Source: Streptantibioticus cattleyicolor NRRL 8057 = DSM 46488
GTDB taxonomy: Bacteria > Actinomycetota > Actinomycetes > Streptomycetales > Streptomycetaceae
Direction: 5' to 3'
DNA length: 64,000 nucleotides
Assembly: GCF_000240165.1 (NCBI RefSeq)
Contig: NC_017586.1
Location: 5,283,228-5,347,227 of the forward strand
In this document: in pieces, positions 25,647 to 34,619 of the stretch
How positions within the stretch are numbered: position 1 is the stretch's first letter
Layout of the letters: each line of letters begins with the position of its first letter
Made by a program: the position numbers and the translations under genes
The notes under the pieces: generated by a model
Databases searched by the model: none
What the model saw: the letters and a program-made list of their open reading frames with translations, nothing else
Told to the model about the DNA's origin: nothing

Positions 25647-26300
25647 CTACCGTGATGTACCCGGAGAATCGGGCGAGTGGAGGACGGTGTCCAGCACCCG
25701 CGACCACTGGGCCACGATCGCCGCCCGGCGCGGGCCGTCGTCGCTGAGCAGGTTGGCCAGGCCCAGGCCGCGGGCCATGTCCAAGGTGCCCTGGACGGTC
25801 TCCCGCACCCCCGGCACCCGTTCGTCGGCGCCCAGGAACTCCACCGCCAGCCGGTGCGCCTCCCGGCCCATCCGGGCCTCCAGCGCGGTCACCCGGGGCC
25901 GCAGCTGGGCCTCGTCGGCCGCCGCCACCCACAGGTGGAGCGCCGCCCGGAACAGCGGTCCGGTGTAGATGCCCACCAGCGTCTCCACCACCGCCCGGGT
26001 CCGTACCGCCCCGGCCGCGGGCAGCGTGCGGGCGTGGCCGCGCAGATCCGCCAGCCACTCCTCGGCCACGTGCTCCACGGCCGCCGTGAACAGGTCCTCC
26101 CGGGTGGGGAAGTGGTGCTGGGCGGCGCCCCGGGAGACCCCGGCGCGCTCGGCGACCGCGGCCACCGTGCTGCCGCCCCAGCCGTGCTCGGCCAGGCAGG
26201 CCACCGCGGCCTGAAGCAGCCGCCGCCGGGTGGCCCGGCTGCGGTCCTGCTTGGGCGCCCGGGCCGCCGGACGGTCCAGCGGGACCCCGCCGCCGCTCAC
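25647..26300 (-). CDS. TetR-family regulator, last gene of the acyl-CoA operon
   Basis: The 217-residue repressor has the TetR HTH in RSRATRRRLLQAAVACLAEHGW and TVAAVAERAGVSRGAAQHHFPTREDL, then an all-helical ligand domain. Its ATG overlaps the enoyl-CoA hydratase stop (ATGA), so it is made from the operon it probably controls. The likely site is the CAAGC-GT-GCTTG palindrome upstream of the first operon gene. The inducer is probably an acyl-CoA made or consumed by the pathway. This is inferred from context. Confidence 0.9.
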   Translation of the reverse strand: MSGGGVPLDRPAARAPKQDRSRATRRRLLQAAVACLAEHGWGGSTVAAVAERAGVSRGAAQHHFPTREDLFTAAVEHVAEEWLADLRGHARTLPAAGAVRTRAVVETLVGIYTGPLFRAALHLWVAAADEAQLRPRVTALEARMGREAHRLAVEFLGADERVPGVRETVQGTLDMARGLGLANLLSDDGPRRAAIVAQWSRVLDTVLHSPDSPGTSR

Positions 26301-27070
26301 CGCCGGCCCCCCGCGGCCGGTCCACCGCCGCCGTCGAGGGACCAGGCCGGGGCGCGCCGCTCCAGGAACGCCCGCATCCCCTCCGCCGCCTCCGCCGAGG
26401 CGAACAGCCGCGCCGACCGATCGGCCAGCTCCGCCGCGTCCCGGTCGAAGGCGCGCAGCACCCGTGCCGTGGTCAGCCGCTTGGACTCGGCCAGCCCCTG
26501 CGGGGAGGCCGCCCGCAGCCCGGCGAGCACCTCCGGCAACGCCTCCTCACCCGCCGTGACCAGCCCGATCCGCACCGCCTCGGCCACCGGGAAGACCTCC
26601 CCGGTCAGGTAGTAACGGGCCACCGCGCGCGGCTCGGTGCGCTCCAGCACGGTCAGCGAGATCACCGCCGGCGCCAGCCCCAGCCGGGACTCGGTGAACG
26701 CGAAGGTGGCCGCCGGTCCGGCCAGCGTGATGTCGCAGGCGGCCAGCAGCCCGAGTCCGCCCGCCCGGACGTGGCCGGTGGCCACCGCGACCACCGGCTT
26801 GGGCAGTTCGACCACCGCCCGCAGCAGCGCGGTCAGCTCACGCGGGCCGGTGGGCGCCGGCTCGCTCAGATCGGCGCCGGCGCAGAAGGTGTTGCCGGTG
26901 TGGGTGAGCAGCACCGCCCGGGTGTCCCGGTCCTCCGCCGCCGCGGCCAGGCCCTCGTGCAACTCGCCGACCAGCCGGGCCGACAGGGCGTTGCGGTTGT
27001 GCGGGGAGTCCAGGGTCAGCGTGGTGATGCCGCGTTCACGGTCGCGGCGGACGAGGGGAGCCTCGGGCAT
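26297..27070 (-). CDS. Enoyl-CoA hydratase/isomerase (EchA7-like)
   Basis: The 257-residue crotonase-fold enzyme shows the oxyanion-hole segments GNTFCAGADLSEP and VRAGGLGLLAACDITLAG and the helix FTESRLGLAPAVISLTVLERT. It should hydrate an unsaturated acyl-CoA. In the operon it follows acyl-CoA dehydrogenase and an acyl-CoA carboxylase, which suggests a branched or methyl-unsaturated acyl-CoA as substrate. ATG at 27070 has AGGAAGG at ideal spacing; an ATG 15 bases further up is less well placed. The 25-bp spacing to the dehydrogenase stop and the overlap with tetR mark one transcript. Confidence 0.9.
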   Translation of the reverse strand: MPEAPLVRRDRERGITTLTLDSPHNRNALSARLVGELHEGLAAAAEDRDTRAVLLTHTGNTFCAGADLSEPAPTGPRELTALLRAVVELPKPVVAVATGHVRAGGLGLLAACDITLAGPAATFAFTESRLGLAPAVISLTVLERTEPRAVARYYLTGEVFPVAEAVRIGLVTAGEEALPEVLAGLRAASPQGLAESKRLTTARVLRAFDRDAAELADRSARLFASAEAAEGMRAFLERRAPAWSLDGGGGPAAGGRR

Positions 27071-27094
27071 GGGCCTTCCTGACATCGGCGGTAT

Positions 27095-28270
27095 TCAGTA
27101 GGACTTGGGCAGTCCGAGCGTATGGTGCGACACGAAGTTGAGGATCATCTCCCTGCTCACCGGGGCTATCCGCCCGACCCGGGAGGCGGTCAGCAGCGAG
27201 GCGAGGCCGTACTCGGCGGTGAGCCCGTTGCCGCCCAGGGTGTGCACCGCCTGGTCCACCGCGCGGGCCCCGGCCTCGGCCGCCGCGTACTTGGCCATGT
27301 TGGCCGCCTCCCCGGCCGCCAGGTCGTCCCCCGCGTCGTACAGGAACGCCGCCTTGCGGGTCATCAACGCCGCCATCTCCAGAGCGATGTGCGCCTCGGC
27401 CAGCGGATGAGCGATCGCCTGGTGGGCGCCGATCGGGGTCCGCCACACCTGCCGGGTGCGGGCGTACTCCACGGCGACGGTCAGCGCGTAGCGCCCCAGG
27501 CCCAGCGAGAACGCGGCCGTCATGACGCGCTCGGGGTTGAGCCCGGCGAACAGTTGCAGCAACCCGGCGTCCTCGTCGCCCACCAGCGCCTCGGCGGGCA
27601 GCCGCACCTCGTCCAGGAAGAGCTGGAACTGCTTCTCCGGCGCCGCGATCTCCATCTCGACGGGCCGGAACTCGAAGCCCGGGGCGCCGCGTTCGACGAT
27701 GAACAGGCAGGGCTTGAGCTTGCCGGTGCGGGCGTCCTCGGTGCGGCCGACGACCAGGGTGGCGTCGGCGATGTCGACACCGGAGATGAAGACCTTGCGC
27801 CCGGACAGCAGCCAGTCGGTGCCGTCCCGGCGGGCGGTGGTGGTGATCCGGTGCGAGTTGGAGCCGGCGTCCGGCTCGGTGATGCCGAACGCCATCCGCA
27901 GCGAGCCGTCGGCCAGCCCCGGCAGCCAGCGCCGCTTCTGCTCCGGGGTGCCGAACCGGGCGATCACGGTGCCGCAGATCGCGGGGGAGACCACCATCAG
28001 CAGCAGCGGCGCCCCGGTGGCCCCCAACTCCTCCAGCACGATGGCGAGTTCGCTGATGCCCGCGCCCCCGCCGCCGTACTCCTCGGGGATGCTGACCCCC
28101 AGGTAGCCCAGTCGGCCGGCCTCCCGCCACAACTCGTCCACCGGGCGGCCGGCCTTGACGGCGGCGGTGAAGTAGCCGCGGCCGTAGCGCTTGCCGAGGG
28201 CGGCCACCGAGGCGCGCAGGTCGCGGTGCTCGGCGCTCTCCACCAGGGCGTTGCCGAAGGTGACGCTCAT
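27095..28270 (-). CDS. Acyl-CoA dehydrogenase (FadE12-like)
   Basis: This flavoenzyme of 391 residues follows the acyl-CoA dehydrogenase plan: an N-terminal helical domain (VSIPEEYGGGGAGISELAIVLEELGATG), FAD-binding MAFGITEPDAGSNSHRITTTA, and a C-terminal domain with AVEYARTRQVWRTPIGAHQAIAHPLAEAH and VHTLGGNGLTAEYGLASLLTASRVGRI. It oxidises an acyl-CoA to the enoyl-CoA. Its ATG overlaps the biotin carboxylase stop (ATGA). The gene order carboxyltransferase, biotin carboxylase, dehydrogenase, hydratase matches what I recall of Mycobacterium tuberculosis accD2-accA2-fadE12-echA7. Confidence 0.93.
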   Translation of the reverse strand: MSVTFGNALVESAEHRDLRASVAALGKRYGRGYFTAAVKAGRPVDELWREAGRLGYLGVSIPEEYGGGGAGISELAIVLEELGATGAPLLLMVVSPAICGTVIARFGTPEQKRRWLPGLADGSLRMAFGITEPDAGSNSHRITTTARRDGTDWLLSGRKVFISGVDIADATLVVGRTEDARTGKLKPCLFIVERGAPGFEFRPVEMEIAAPEKQFQLFLDEVRLPAEALVGDEDAGLLQLFAGLNPERVMTAAFSLGLGRYALTVAVEYARTRQVWRTPIGAHQAIAHPLAEAHIALEMAALMTRKAAFLYDAGDDLAAGEAANMAKYAAAEAGARAVDQAVHTLGGNGLTAEYGLASLLTASRVGRIAPVSREMILNFVSHHTLGLPKSY

Positions 28271-30246
28271 GGGGTGTGCTCCTCCTCGGTGACGACGGCC
28301 AGGACGGTCCCGACGTCCACCTGCCGGCCGGGCTCGGCGTGCAGTGCGCGCAGTACGCCCGTGGTGGGCGCGCTGACCAGGTGCTCCATCTTCATCGCCT
28401 CCAGCCACACCAGCGGCGTTCCGGCCGCGACCGGTTCGCCCACCGCCACCTCGGCCACCCGCACCACCGTCCCCGGCATCGGTGCCAGCAGCGAACCGGG
28501 CGCCGTCTCGGCCACCGGCTCCGGGAAACGGGGCAGCGCGGTGAAGGCGAAGGCGCCCAGCGGCGAGTCGACGTACACCCGCTCGCCGTAGGCGGCGACG
28601 GCGAACTCGCGGCGCACCCCGGAGGCGTCGAGCACCACGCGGTCGGGGCCGGCGGCCACCACGGTCACCCCGGGGTGGTCCTCGGCGGCCGTGCCGTGGC
28701 GGGTGTACCGGTAGCGCACCCGGTGCTCGGTGCCGTCCGGGTCGGCGCGGTAGCACCTGGTCCGCGGCTGGGAGGGGACGTTGCGCCAGCCGCCGGCCCG
28801 GGCGGTGACCCCGGTGCCGCGGCGGGCCCGGGCGGCGTCGGCGAGCGCGGCGGCCAGGGCGGACAGCCCGGCGTACTCCGCCCGCCGCGGGTCCGGCGCG
28901 GTGAGCGCGGCCCAGTGGTCGGTGAGGAACCCGGTGGTCGGCCGTCCGGCGGCGAACTCGGGGTGGCGCACCACGGCCACCAGCAGCTCGCGGTTGGTCC
29001 CCGGGCCGTGCAGCCGGGCCCGCTCCAGGGCGTGGGCGAGCCGCCGTACCGCCTCCGGCCGGGTCGGGGCCCAGGCGATCACCTTGGCCAGCATCGGGTC
29101 GTAACGGGTGCCCACCGTCTCGCCGGGGCCGACCCCGCAGTCCAGCCGCAGCCCGGCGGCGGCACCCGGCGGGCAGCCGAACTCGCTCACCGGGCCGGGC
29201 AGTTCGAGCCGGTGCACGGTCCCGGTCCGCGGACGCCAGTCGTCGGCCGGGTCCTCCGCGTACAGCCGGGCCTCGATCGCGTGGCCGCGCGGGCGCGGCG
29301 GAGCGCCGGACAGCCGGGCGCCCTCCGCCACCCGGATCTGCTCGGCGACCAGATCGAGCCCGGTCACGCACTCGGTCACCGGATGCTCCACCTGGAGCCG
29401 GGTGTTCATCTCCAGGAAGTACGCCCGGCCGTCCGCCGCGACCAGGAACTCCACGGTGCCGGCGCCGGTGTAGCCGATGGCCCGGGCCGCCGCCACCGCC
29501 GACTCGTGCAGCGTGCGCCGCACCCGGTCCGGCAGCCCGGGCGCCGGGGTCTCCTCGACGACCTTCTGGTGGCGGCGCTGCACCGAGCAGTCACGTTCGC
29601 CCAGCGCCCACACCGTGCCGTGCGTGTCGGCGAGGATCTGCACCTCGATGTGGCGCCCGCCCTCCAGATACGGCTCCAGGAAGACCTCGCCGTCCCCGAA
29701 GGCGGACGCGGCCTCCTGCCGGGCCGCCGCCAACTCCGCCTCAAGGGCGCCGAGTTCGCGGACGATCCGCATGCCCCGGCCGCCGCCCCCGGCCGCCGCC
29801 TTCACCAGCAGCGGCAGCTGCGCCCCGGTGACCGAGGCCGGGTCCACGCCGGCCAGCAGCGGCACCCCGGCGCCGGCCATGATGCGTTTGGCCCGGGTCT
29901 TGGACCCCATGGCCTCGATCGCCTCCGGCGGCGGGCCGATCCACGTCAGCCCCGCGTCCCGTACCTCCCGCGCGAACGCGGCGTTCTCCGACAGGAACCC
30001 GTACCCCGGGTGCACCGCCTCGGCGCCCGCCGCCAGCGCCGCCTTCACCAGCAGGTCACCGCGCAGATACGTCTCGGCCGGCGCGCTGCCCGGCAGCCGT
30101 ACCGCCGTGCCGGCCTCGCGTACGTGGGCGGCGCCGGCGTCCGCGTCCGAGTGGACCGCGACCGTGGCGATGCCCAGGTCACGGCAGGTGCGCACCACCC
30201 GGCGGGCGATCTCGCCGCGGTTGGCCACCAGGATGGAACCGATCAC
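28267..30246 (-). CDS. Acyl-CoA carboxylase alpha subunit (biotin carboxylase + BCCP)
   Basis: The 659-residue subunit contains the biotin carboxylase domains (ILVANRGEIARRVVRTCRDLGI, ATP loop KAAAGGGGRGMRIVRE, EYFLEMNTRLQVEHPVTE-type segment FLEMNTRLQVEHPVTE) and a C-terminal biotinyl domain with the biotinylated lysine in WLEAMKMEH. It carboxylates biotin using ATP and bicarbonate for the partner carboxyltransferase. Together they resemble 3-methylcrotonyl-CoA or geranyl-CoA carboxylases. GTG at 30246 follows GAGGGG. There is an 11-bp gap after the carboxyltransferase and a 4-bp overlap with the dehydrogenase. Confidence 0.94.
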   Translation of the reverse strand: MIGSILVANRGEIARRVVRTCRDLGIATVAVHSDADAGAAHVREAGTAVRLPGSAPAETYLRGDLLVKAALAAGAEAVHPGYGFLSENAAFAREVRDAGLTWIGPPPEAIEAMGSKTRAKRIMAGAGVPLLAGVDPASVTGAQLPLLVKAAAGGGGRGMRIVRELGALEAELAAARQEAASAFGDGEVFLEPYLEGGRHIEVQILADTHGTVWALGERDCSVQRRHQKVVEETPAPGLPDRVRRTLHESAVAAARAIGYTGAGTVEFLVAADGRAYFLEMNTRLQVEHPVTECVTGLDLVAEQIRVAEGARLSGAPPRPRGHAIEARLYAEDPADDWRPRTGTVHRLELPGPVSEFGCPPGAAAGLRLDCGVGPGETVGTRYDPMLAKVIAWAPTRPEAVRRLAHALERARLHGPGTNRELLVAVVRHPEFAAGRPTTGFLTDHWAALTAPDPRRAEYAGLSALAAALADAARARRGTGVTARAGGWRNVPSQPRTRCYRADPDGTEHRVRYRYTRHGTAAEDHPGVTVVAAGPDRVVLDASGVRREFAVAAYGERVYVDSPLGAFAFTALPRFPEPVAETAPGSLLAPMPGTVVRVAEVAVGEPVAAGTPLVWLEAMKMEHLVSAPTTGVLRALHAEPGRQVDVGTVLAVVTEEEHTP

Positions 30247-30257
30247 CGTCGCACCCC

Positions 30258-31823
30258 TCACATCCGGAAGACACCGAAGCCGCCGCGCACGCCCTCCACC
30301 GGCGCGCTGTGCGCCGCCGACAGACACAGCCCCAGCACGGTGCGGGTGTCCCGGGGGTCGATCACCCCGTCGTCGTAGAGCCGGCCGGACAGGAACAACG
30401 GCAGCGACTCCGCCTCGATCCGCTGCTCCACCATCGCCCGCAGCGCCGCGTCGGCCTCCTCGTCGTACGGCTTGCCGCGCGCCGCCGCCGACTGCCGGGC
30501 CACGATCGACAGCACCCCGGCGAGCTGGGCCGGCCCCATCACCGCCGACTTGGCGGTGGGCCAGGCGAACAGGAACCGCGGCTCGTACGCCCGCCCGCAC
30601 ATCCCGTAGTGGCCGGCCCCGTAACTCGCCCCGATCAGCAGCGAGATGTGCGGCACCCGGGAGTTGGCGACCGCGTTGATCATCTGGGCGCCGTGCTTGA
30701 TGATGCCGCCCTGCTCGTACTCCTTGCCGACCATGTAGCCGGTGGTGTTGTGCAGGAAGATCAGCGGGATGTCACGCTGGTTGGCCAACTGGACGAACTG
30801 CGCCGCCTTCTGCGACTCGGCGCTGAACAGCACCCCCCGCGCGTTGGCCAGCACCCCCACCGGATAGCCGTGCAGCCGCGCCCACCCGGTGACCAGGCTC
30901 GGCCCGTACAACGGCTTGAACTCGTCGAACTCCGAACCGTCCACCACCCGCACGATCACCTCACGCGGATCGAACGGGGTCCGCAGGTCCGGCGGTACGA
31001 CGTCCAGCAGCTCCTCGGCGTCGAAGAGCGGCTCGGGGTAGTCGTCGGCGGGCGGCGGGCCCTGCTTGCGCCAGTTGAGCCGGGCGACCACCCGGCGGGC
31101 GGTGCGCAGCGCGTCCGGCTCGTCCAGCGCGAAGTGGTCGGCGAGGCCGGAGACCCGGGCGTGCATCTCGGCGCCGCCCAGCGACTCGTCGTCGCTCTCC
31201 TCCCCGGTGGCCATCTTCACCAGCGGCGGCCCGCCCAGGAAGACCTTGGAGCGCTCCTTGACCATGATCACGTGGTCGGACATCCCCGGCACGTAGGCGC
31301 CGCCCGCCGTGGAGTTGCCGAAGACCACGGCGACGGTGGGGATGCCGGCCGCCGAGAGCCGGGTCAGGTCCCGGAAGAGCGCGCCGCCGGGTATGAAGAT
31401 CTCCTTCTGGCCGGTGAGGTCGGCGCCCCCGGACTCCACCAGGTTGACCACCGGCAACCGGTTGGCCAACGCGATCTCGTCGGCCCGCAGCGCCTTCCTC
31501 AGCGTCCACGGGTTGCTCGCCCCGCCGCGCACCGTCGGGTCGTTGGCGGTGATCAGGCACTCGGTGCCCTCGATCACCCCGATGCCGGTGACCAGCGAGG
31601 CGCCCACCGGGTACTCGCTGCCCCAGCCGGCCAGCGGGGACAGCTCCAGGAACGGGGAGTCGGGGTCGACCAGCAGCTCGACACGCTCCCGGGCGAGCAG
31701 CTTGCCGCGCCCGTGGTGGCGCTCGGTGTACTTGGGGCCGCCGCCGGCCAGCGCCTTGGCGTGCTCCGCCTCGATCTCGGCGAGCTTGGCCAGCACCGCC
31801 GCCCGGTTCTCCGCCGCGGTCAC
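30258..31823 (-). CDS. Acyl-CoA carboxylase beta subunit (carboxyltransferase)
   Basis: The 521-residue carboxyltransferase moves the carboxyl group from biotin to an acyl-CoA. It has the N-half [20 protein letters not shown] and [25 protein letters not shown], and the C-half [38 protein letters not shown] and [21 protein letters not shown]. The segment [22 protein letters not shown] is characteristic of methylcrotonyl/geranyl-CoA carboxylases rather than propionyl-CoA carboxylases. GTG at 31823 follows GGGAGGAG and overlaps the preceding gene's stop (GTGA). The exact substrate is not certain. Confidence 0.94.
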   Translation of the reverse strand: MTAAENRAAVLAKLAEIEAEHAKALAGGGPKYTERHHGRGKLLARERVELLVDPDSPFLELSPLAGWGSEYPVGASLVTGIGVIEGTECLITANDPTVRGGASNPWTLRKALRADEIALANRLPVVNLVESGGADLTGQKEIFIPGGALFRDLTRLSAAGIPTVAVVFGNSTAGGAYVPGMSDHVIMVKERSKVFLGGPPLVKMATGEESDDESLGGAEMHARVSGLADHFALDEPDALRTARRVVARLNWRKQGPPPADDYPEPLFDAEELLDVVPPDLRTPFDPREVIVRVVDGSEFDEFKPLYGPSLVTGWARLHGYPVGVLANARGVLFSAESQKAAQFVQLANQRDIPLIFLHNTTGYMVGKEYEQGGIIKHGAQMINAVANSRVPHISLLIGASYGAGHYGMCGRAYEPRFLFAWPTAKSAVMGPAQLAGVLSIVARQSAAARGKPYDEEADAALRAMVEQRIEAESLPLFLSGRLYDDGVIDPRDTRTVLGLCLSAAHSAPVEGVRGGFGVFRM

Positions 31824-32632
31824 CGGCGCTCCTCCCGGCGCGGGGCGCGGCCGGCGCCCGGCGGGCCGGCGAACGCCTGGGCGACGGTCAGCCACCGCCG
31901 CGCGTCCGGACCCTGGGCGCGCACCGCGAGGTCGTCGGGGTGGCGGCGCCGGGTGACCAGCAGGCAGAAGTCGAGCGCCGGGCCGGTCACCCGCTGTACG
32001 GCGTCGGGCGGCCCGAAGGTCCACGACCCGCCGCCGGGCGAGGTCAGCTCGACCCGGAACTCCTCGTCCGGCGGCGTCAGTTGGTGCGCGGCGAAGGCGT
32101 AGTCGCGGGCCCGCACCCCGATCCGGGCCACATGGCGCAGCCGCTCGGTGGGGATCCGGTGGACCCCGAGGGCGTCGGCCACGTCCTGCCCGTGCGCCCA
32201 GGTCTCCATCAGCCGGCCGGTGGCCATCGAGGCGACGCCCATCGGCGGCCCGAACCACGGCAGCCGGACCCCCGGCTGCTGGGCGCGCAGCACGCCGAGC
32301 AGCCGGGCGCGGCCGGACCGCCAGCGGGCCAGCAGTTCCCCGGGCGGCTCGGCGGCCCCGGCCCGCGCCGCCTCGTCCACGAAGCCGGCCGAGGCGGTGA
32401 AGGCGTCCCGGGTCCGCGTCACGAAGGCGTCCGGATCCGTGGCGGAGAGCACCGCCTGCTCGTCGGTCCAGGCCAGATGGGCGATCTGGTGGGCGATGGT
32501 CCACCCCGGGGCCGGGGTCGGCGCCGACCAGCGGTGCGGTGCCAGCCCGGCGACGAGCCGGTCGAGCACGTCGCCCTCGTCCCGCAGGTCGTCCAGTACG
32601 GCGGCGGTCGGCGTGGTACCCGGTTCGGTCAC
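31820..32632 (-). CDS. DinB-like TIGR03084-type metal-binding protein
   Basis: This 270-residue protein starts the acyl-CoA operon. Its N-terminal DinB-like/mycothiol maleylpyruvate isomerase domain shows [27 protein letters not shown] with a histidine suited to metal binding, and a later [17 protein letters not shown] gives the further metal ligands. Members of this uncharacterised family frequently accompany acyl-CoA carboxylase genes, which supports a role in the same pathway, possibly thiol transfer or CoA-ester handling. GTG at 32632 follows GAGGGG. It ends in a GTGA overlap with the carboxyltransferase. Confidence 0.8.
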   Translation of the reverse strand: MTEPGTTPTAAVLDDLRDEGDVLDRLVAGLAPHRWSAPTPAPGWTIAHQIAHLAWTDEQAVLSATDPDAFVTRTRDAFTASAGFVDEAARAGAAEPPGELLARWRSGRARLLGVLRAQQPGVRLPWFGPPMGVASMATGRLMETWAHGQDVADALGVHRIPTERLRHVARIGVRARDYAFAAHQLTPPDEEFRVELTSPGGGSWTFGPPDAVQRVTGPALDFCLLVTRRRHPDDLAVRAQGPDARRWLTVAQAFAGPPGAGRAPRREERR

Positions 32633-32714
32633 GTGTGCCCCTCGGGGGAGGTCGGGTCGGCGGTCGTGGTCGGGTCGGCGCTGCGGGCAGCGTGGCACCC
32701 GGCAGCGGAACAAT

Positions 32715-32726
32715 CAAGCGTGCTTG
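32715..32726. promoter_or_regulatory. Putative TetR operator CAAGCGTGCTTG
   Basis: A 12-bp palindrome (CAAGC-GT-GCTTG) lies in an AT-richer patch 82 bp before the first acyl-CoA operon gene and about 80 bp before the divergent TSUP gene. Its size and symmetry suit a TetR dimer, and the operon's last gene is a TetR. Confidence 0.55.
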
Positions 32727-32807
32727 CATGATTTTTGGCCAACGCCCGCCGCGGTGATCGAAGATCGGACGACGCTCGTCGGCCGACACCCAGGGGTGGG
32801 AGAAACC

Positions 32808-33584
32808 GTGCACACACTCGACGCCGTACAGGTCTTACAGCTCATACCCGTCGCCGTCGCCGCCGGCTGGATCGACGCGGTGGTCGGCGGCGGCGGACTG
32901 CTCTCCACGCCCGCCCTGCTGGTGGCGCTCCCCACGGTGCCCACCGCCACCGTGCTGGGGACCAACAAGCTCGTCGCCATCACCGGGACCACCTCGGCGG
33001 CGGTCACCTACACCCGGCGCACCGGGGTCGACTGGAAGTTCGTCGGACTGGCCGCCGCCGTCGCGCTGCCCGCCGCCTCCGGTGGCGCCCTGCTCGCCAC
33101 CACCCTGCCCAGCACCGTCTTCCGGCCGGTCATCATGGTGGCGCTGCTGACGGTCGGCCTGTTCGTCACCCTCCGGCCGGACTTCGGGCGCACCCACACC
33201 CCGGTCCGGATGACCCCCGGCAAGGCCACCGCCGCCGCCGTGCTCACCGGGGCCTGCATCGGCTTCTACGACGGCGTCATCGGCTCGGGCACCGGCACCT
33301 TCCTGATCATCACCTTCCTGCTGGTACGCGGCGCCGACTTCCTGCACGGCTCGGCGATGGCCAAAGTCGTCAACGTGGGAACCAACCTCGGTGCCCTGGT
33401 CGTCTTCATCGTGCAAGGCCATGTCCTGTGGCCGCTCGGCGCCGCCATGGCCGTGGGGAACGTCACCGGAGGCGCACTGGGCGCCCGGATGGCCCTCAAG
33501 CGCGGGGCCTCCTTCGTCCGGTACGCCCTGCTGGTCGTGGTGGTCGGGCTGTGCGCCAAGCTCGGTTACGACCAGTGGGGGTGA
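32808..33584 (+). CDS. TSUP (TauE/SafE)-family membrane transporter
   Basis: The 258-residue membrane protein has about eight helices and the TSUP family features: GWIDAVVGGGGLLSTPALLVA near the start, LGTNKLVAITGTTSAAVTY, the second repeat GFYDGVIGSGTGTFLIITFLL and GNVTGGALGARMALKRG. TSUP proteins move organosulfur anions such as sulfoacetate or taurine, or act as sulfite exporters. GTG at 32808 follows GTGGGAG. It is divergent from the acyl-CoA operon and may share its control region. No sulfur-metabolism gene lies beside it, so the cargo is open. Confidence 0.87.
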   Translation: MHTLDAVQVLQLIPVAVAAGWIDAVVGGGGLLSTPALLVALPTVPTATVLGTNKLVAITGTTSAAVTYTRRTGVDWKFVGLAAAVALPAASGGALLATTLPSTVFRPVIMVALLTVGLFVTLRPDFGRTHTPVRMTPGKATAAAVLTGACIGFYDGVIGSGTGTFLIITFLLVRGADFLHGSAMAKVVNVGTNLGALVVFIVQGHVLWPLGAAMAVGNVTGGALGARMALKRGASFVRYALLVVVVGLCAKLGYDQWG

Positions 33585-33709
33585 CGGGCAACCGCGCCGG
33601 ACGGCTCGCCGCCGCCGGTCAGGGCGGCTATGGTCGCTTTGCGGAGACTGCGCAATCGCATCAGGGGTAGGCGCCCTGACGCCTCCTTTGCCGTTGAGAG
33701 GATGACGTC

Positions 33710-34609
33710 GTGGCCGTGTTCCTGCTCGGAATCGGCGCCGCGTGCTGCTTGGGGGTCGGCTTCGTCCTCCAGCAACGGGCGGCCCAGCGCGCCCCGTTGG
33801 CCGACTTCCTCTCCTTCCGGCTCCTGCTCGACCTGCTGCGGATGCCGCAGTGGCTGCTGGGCATCGCCGCCATGGTGGCCGGCCAGGTGCTCGGCGCGCT
33901 CGCCCTCGCGCACGGACAGGTCTCGCTGGTCGAACCGCTCACCGCGACCAACCTGCTGTTCGCCATGGGGCTGTCACGCTGGCTCAGCAGGCAGCCGCTG
34001 GGCTTCAGCGGCTGGAGCGGGGTCGGCCTGCTCGCCCTCGGCGTGACGTCGTTCATCGTGGCCGGGCGCCCGTCCGGCGGCGGGGTGGCGGCCGGCCCGT
34101 TACGGCACTGGCTGCTCTTCGGCACCGTGGTCGGCGCCGCGATGCTCCTGACCACGCTGGCCAGGCGGCTGCGCCCGACCCTGGAGGCGGCCGTCCTCGC
34201 CCTCGCCGCCGGGCTGCTCTACGGGCTCCAGGACGCCCTCACCCGGATCTGCGGCCAGCTGGTGACCTCCGAGGGAGTCGCCCCGCTGCCGGTGCACTGG
34301 CAGCCGTACGCGGTGGTGGCCATCGGGCTGACCGGGCTGCTGCTGGTGCAGAGCGCCTTCGAGACCGCGCCGCTGCGTGCCTCGCTTCCCTCGCTCACCG
34401 CCGCCCAGCCGCTGGCCGGCATAGCCTGCGGGATCGGCTTCCTCGGCGACCGGCTCCAGGTCACCACCGGCGCGCTGGCCTGGGAGGTCGCGGGCCTCGC
34501 CGCGATCGTGGCCGGCATCGTCCTCCTCGGCCGCCACCGCTGCCTGCCCGAAGGCCCCTCCGCGCAGCGCCCGGAGGAACCCGCGGTGGGCCAGCGCGCC
34601 GGGCTGTGA
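33710..34609 (+). CDS. DMT-superfamily (EamA-like) transporter
   Basis: This 299-residue protein has about nine to ten helices typical of the drug/metabolite transporter superfamily. The first begins directly at the start (FLLGIGAACCLGVGFVLQQRAAQRAP) and is followed by QVSLVEPLTATNLLFAMGLSRW. The second half repeats the pattern with LYGLQDALTRICG and SLPSLTAAQPLAGIACGIGFLGDRL. The substrate is unknown. The GTG at 33710 is preceded by GAGAGGA. It follows a short gap with a TCAGGG-N7-CCCTGA inverted repeat (33661-33679) and meets the convergent GT-C-like gene 10 bp downstream. Confidence 0.84.
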   Translation: MAVFLLGIGAACCLGVGFVLQQRAAQRAPLADFLSFRLLLDLLRMPQWLLGIAAMVAGQVLGALALAHGQVSLVEPLTATNLLFAMGLSRWLSRQPLGFSGWSGVGLLALGVTSFIVAGRPSGGGVAAGPLRHWLLFGTVVGAAMLLTTLARRLRPTLEAAVLALAAGLLYGLQDALTRICGQLVTSEGVAPLPVHWQPYAVVAIGLTGLLLVQSAFETAPLRASLPSLTAAQPLAGIACGIGFLGDRLQVTTGALAWEVAGLAAIVAGIVLLGRHRCLPEGPSAQRPEEPAVGQRAGL

Positions 34610-34619
34610 CCGGCCCGGC

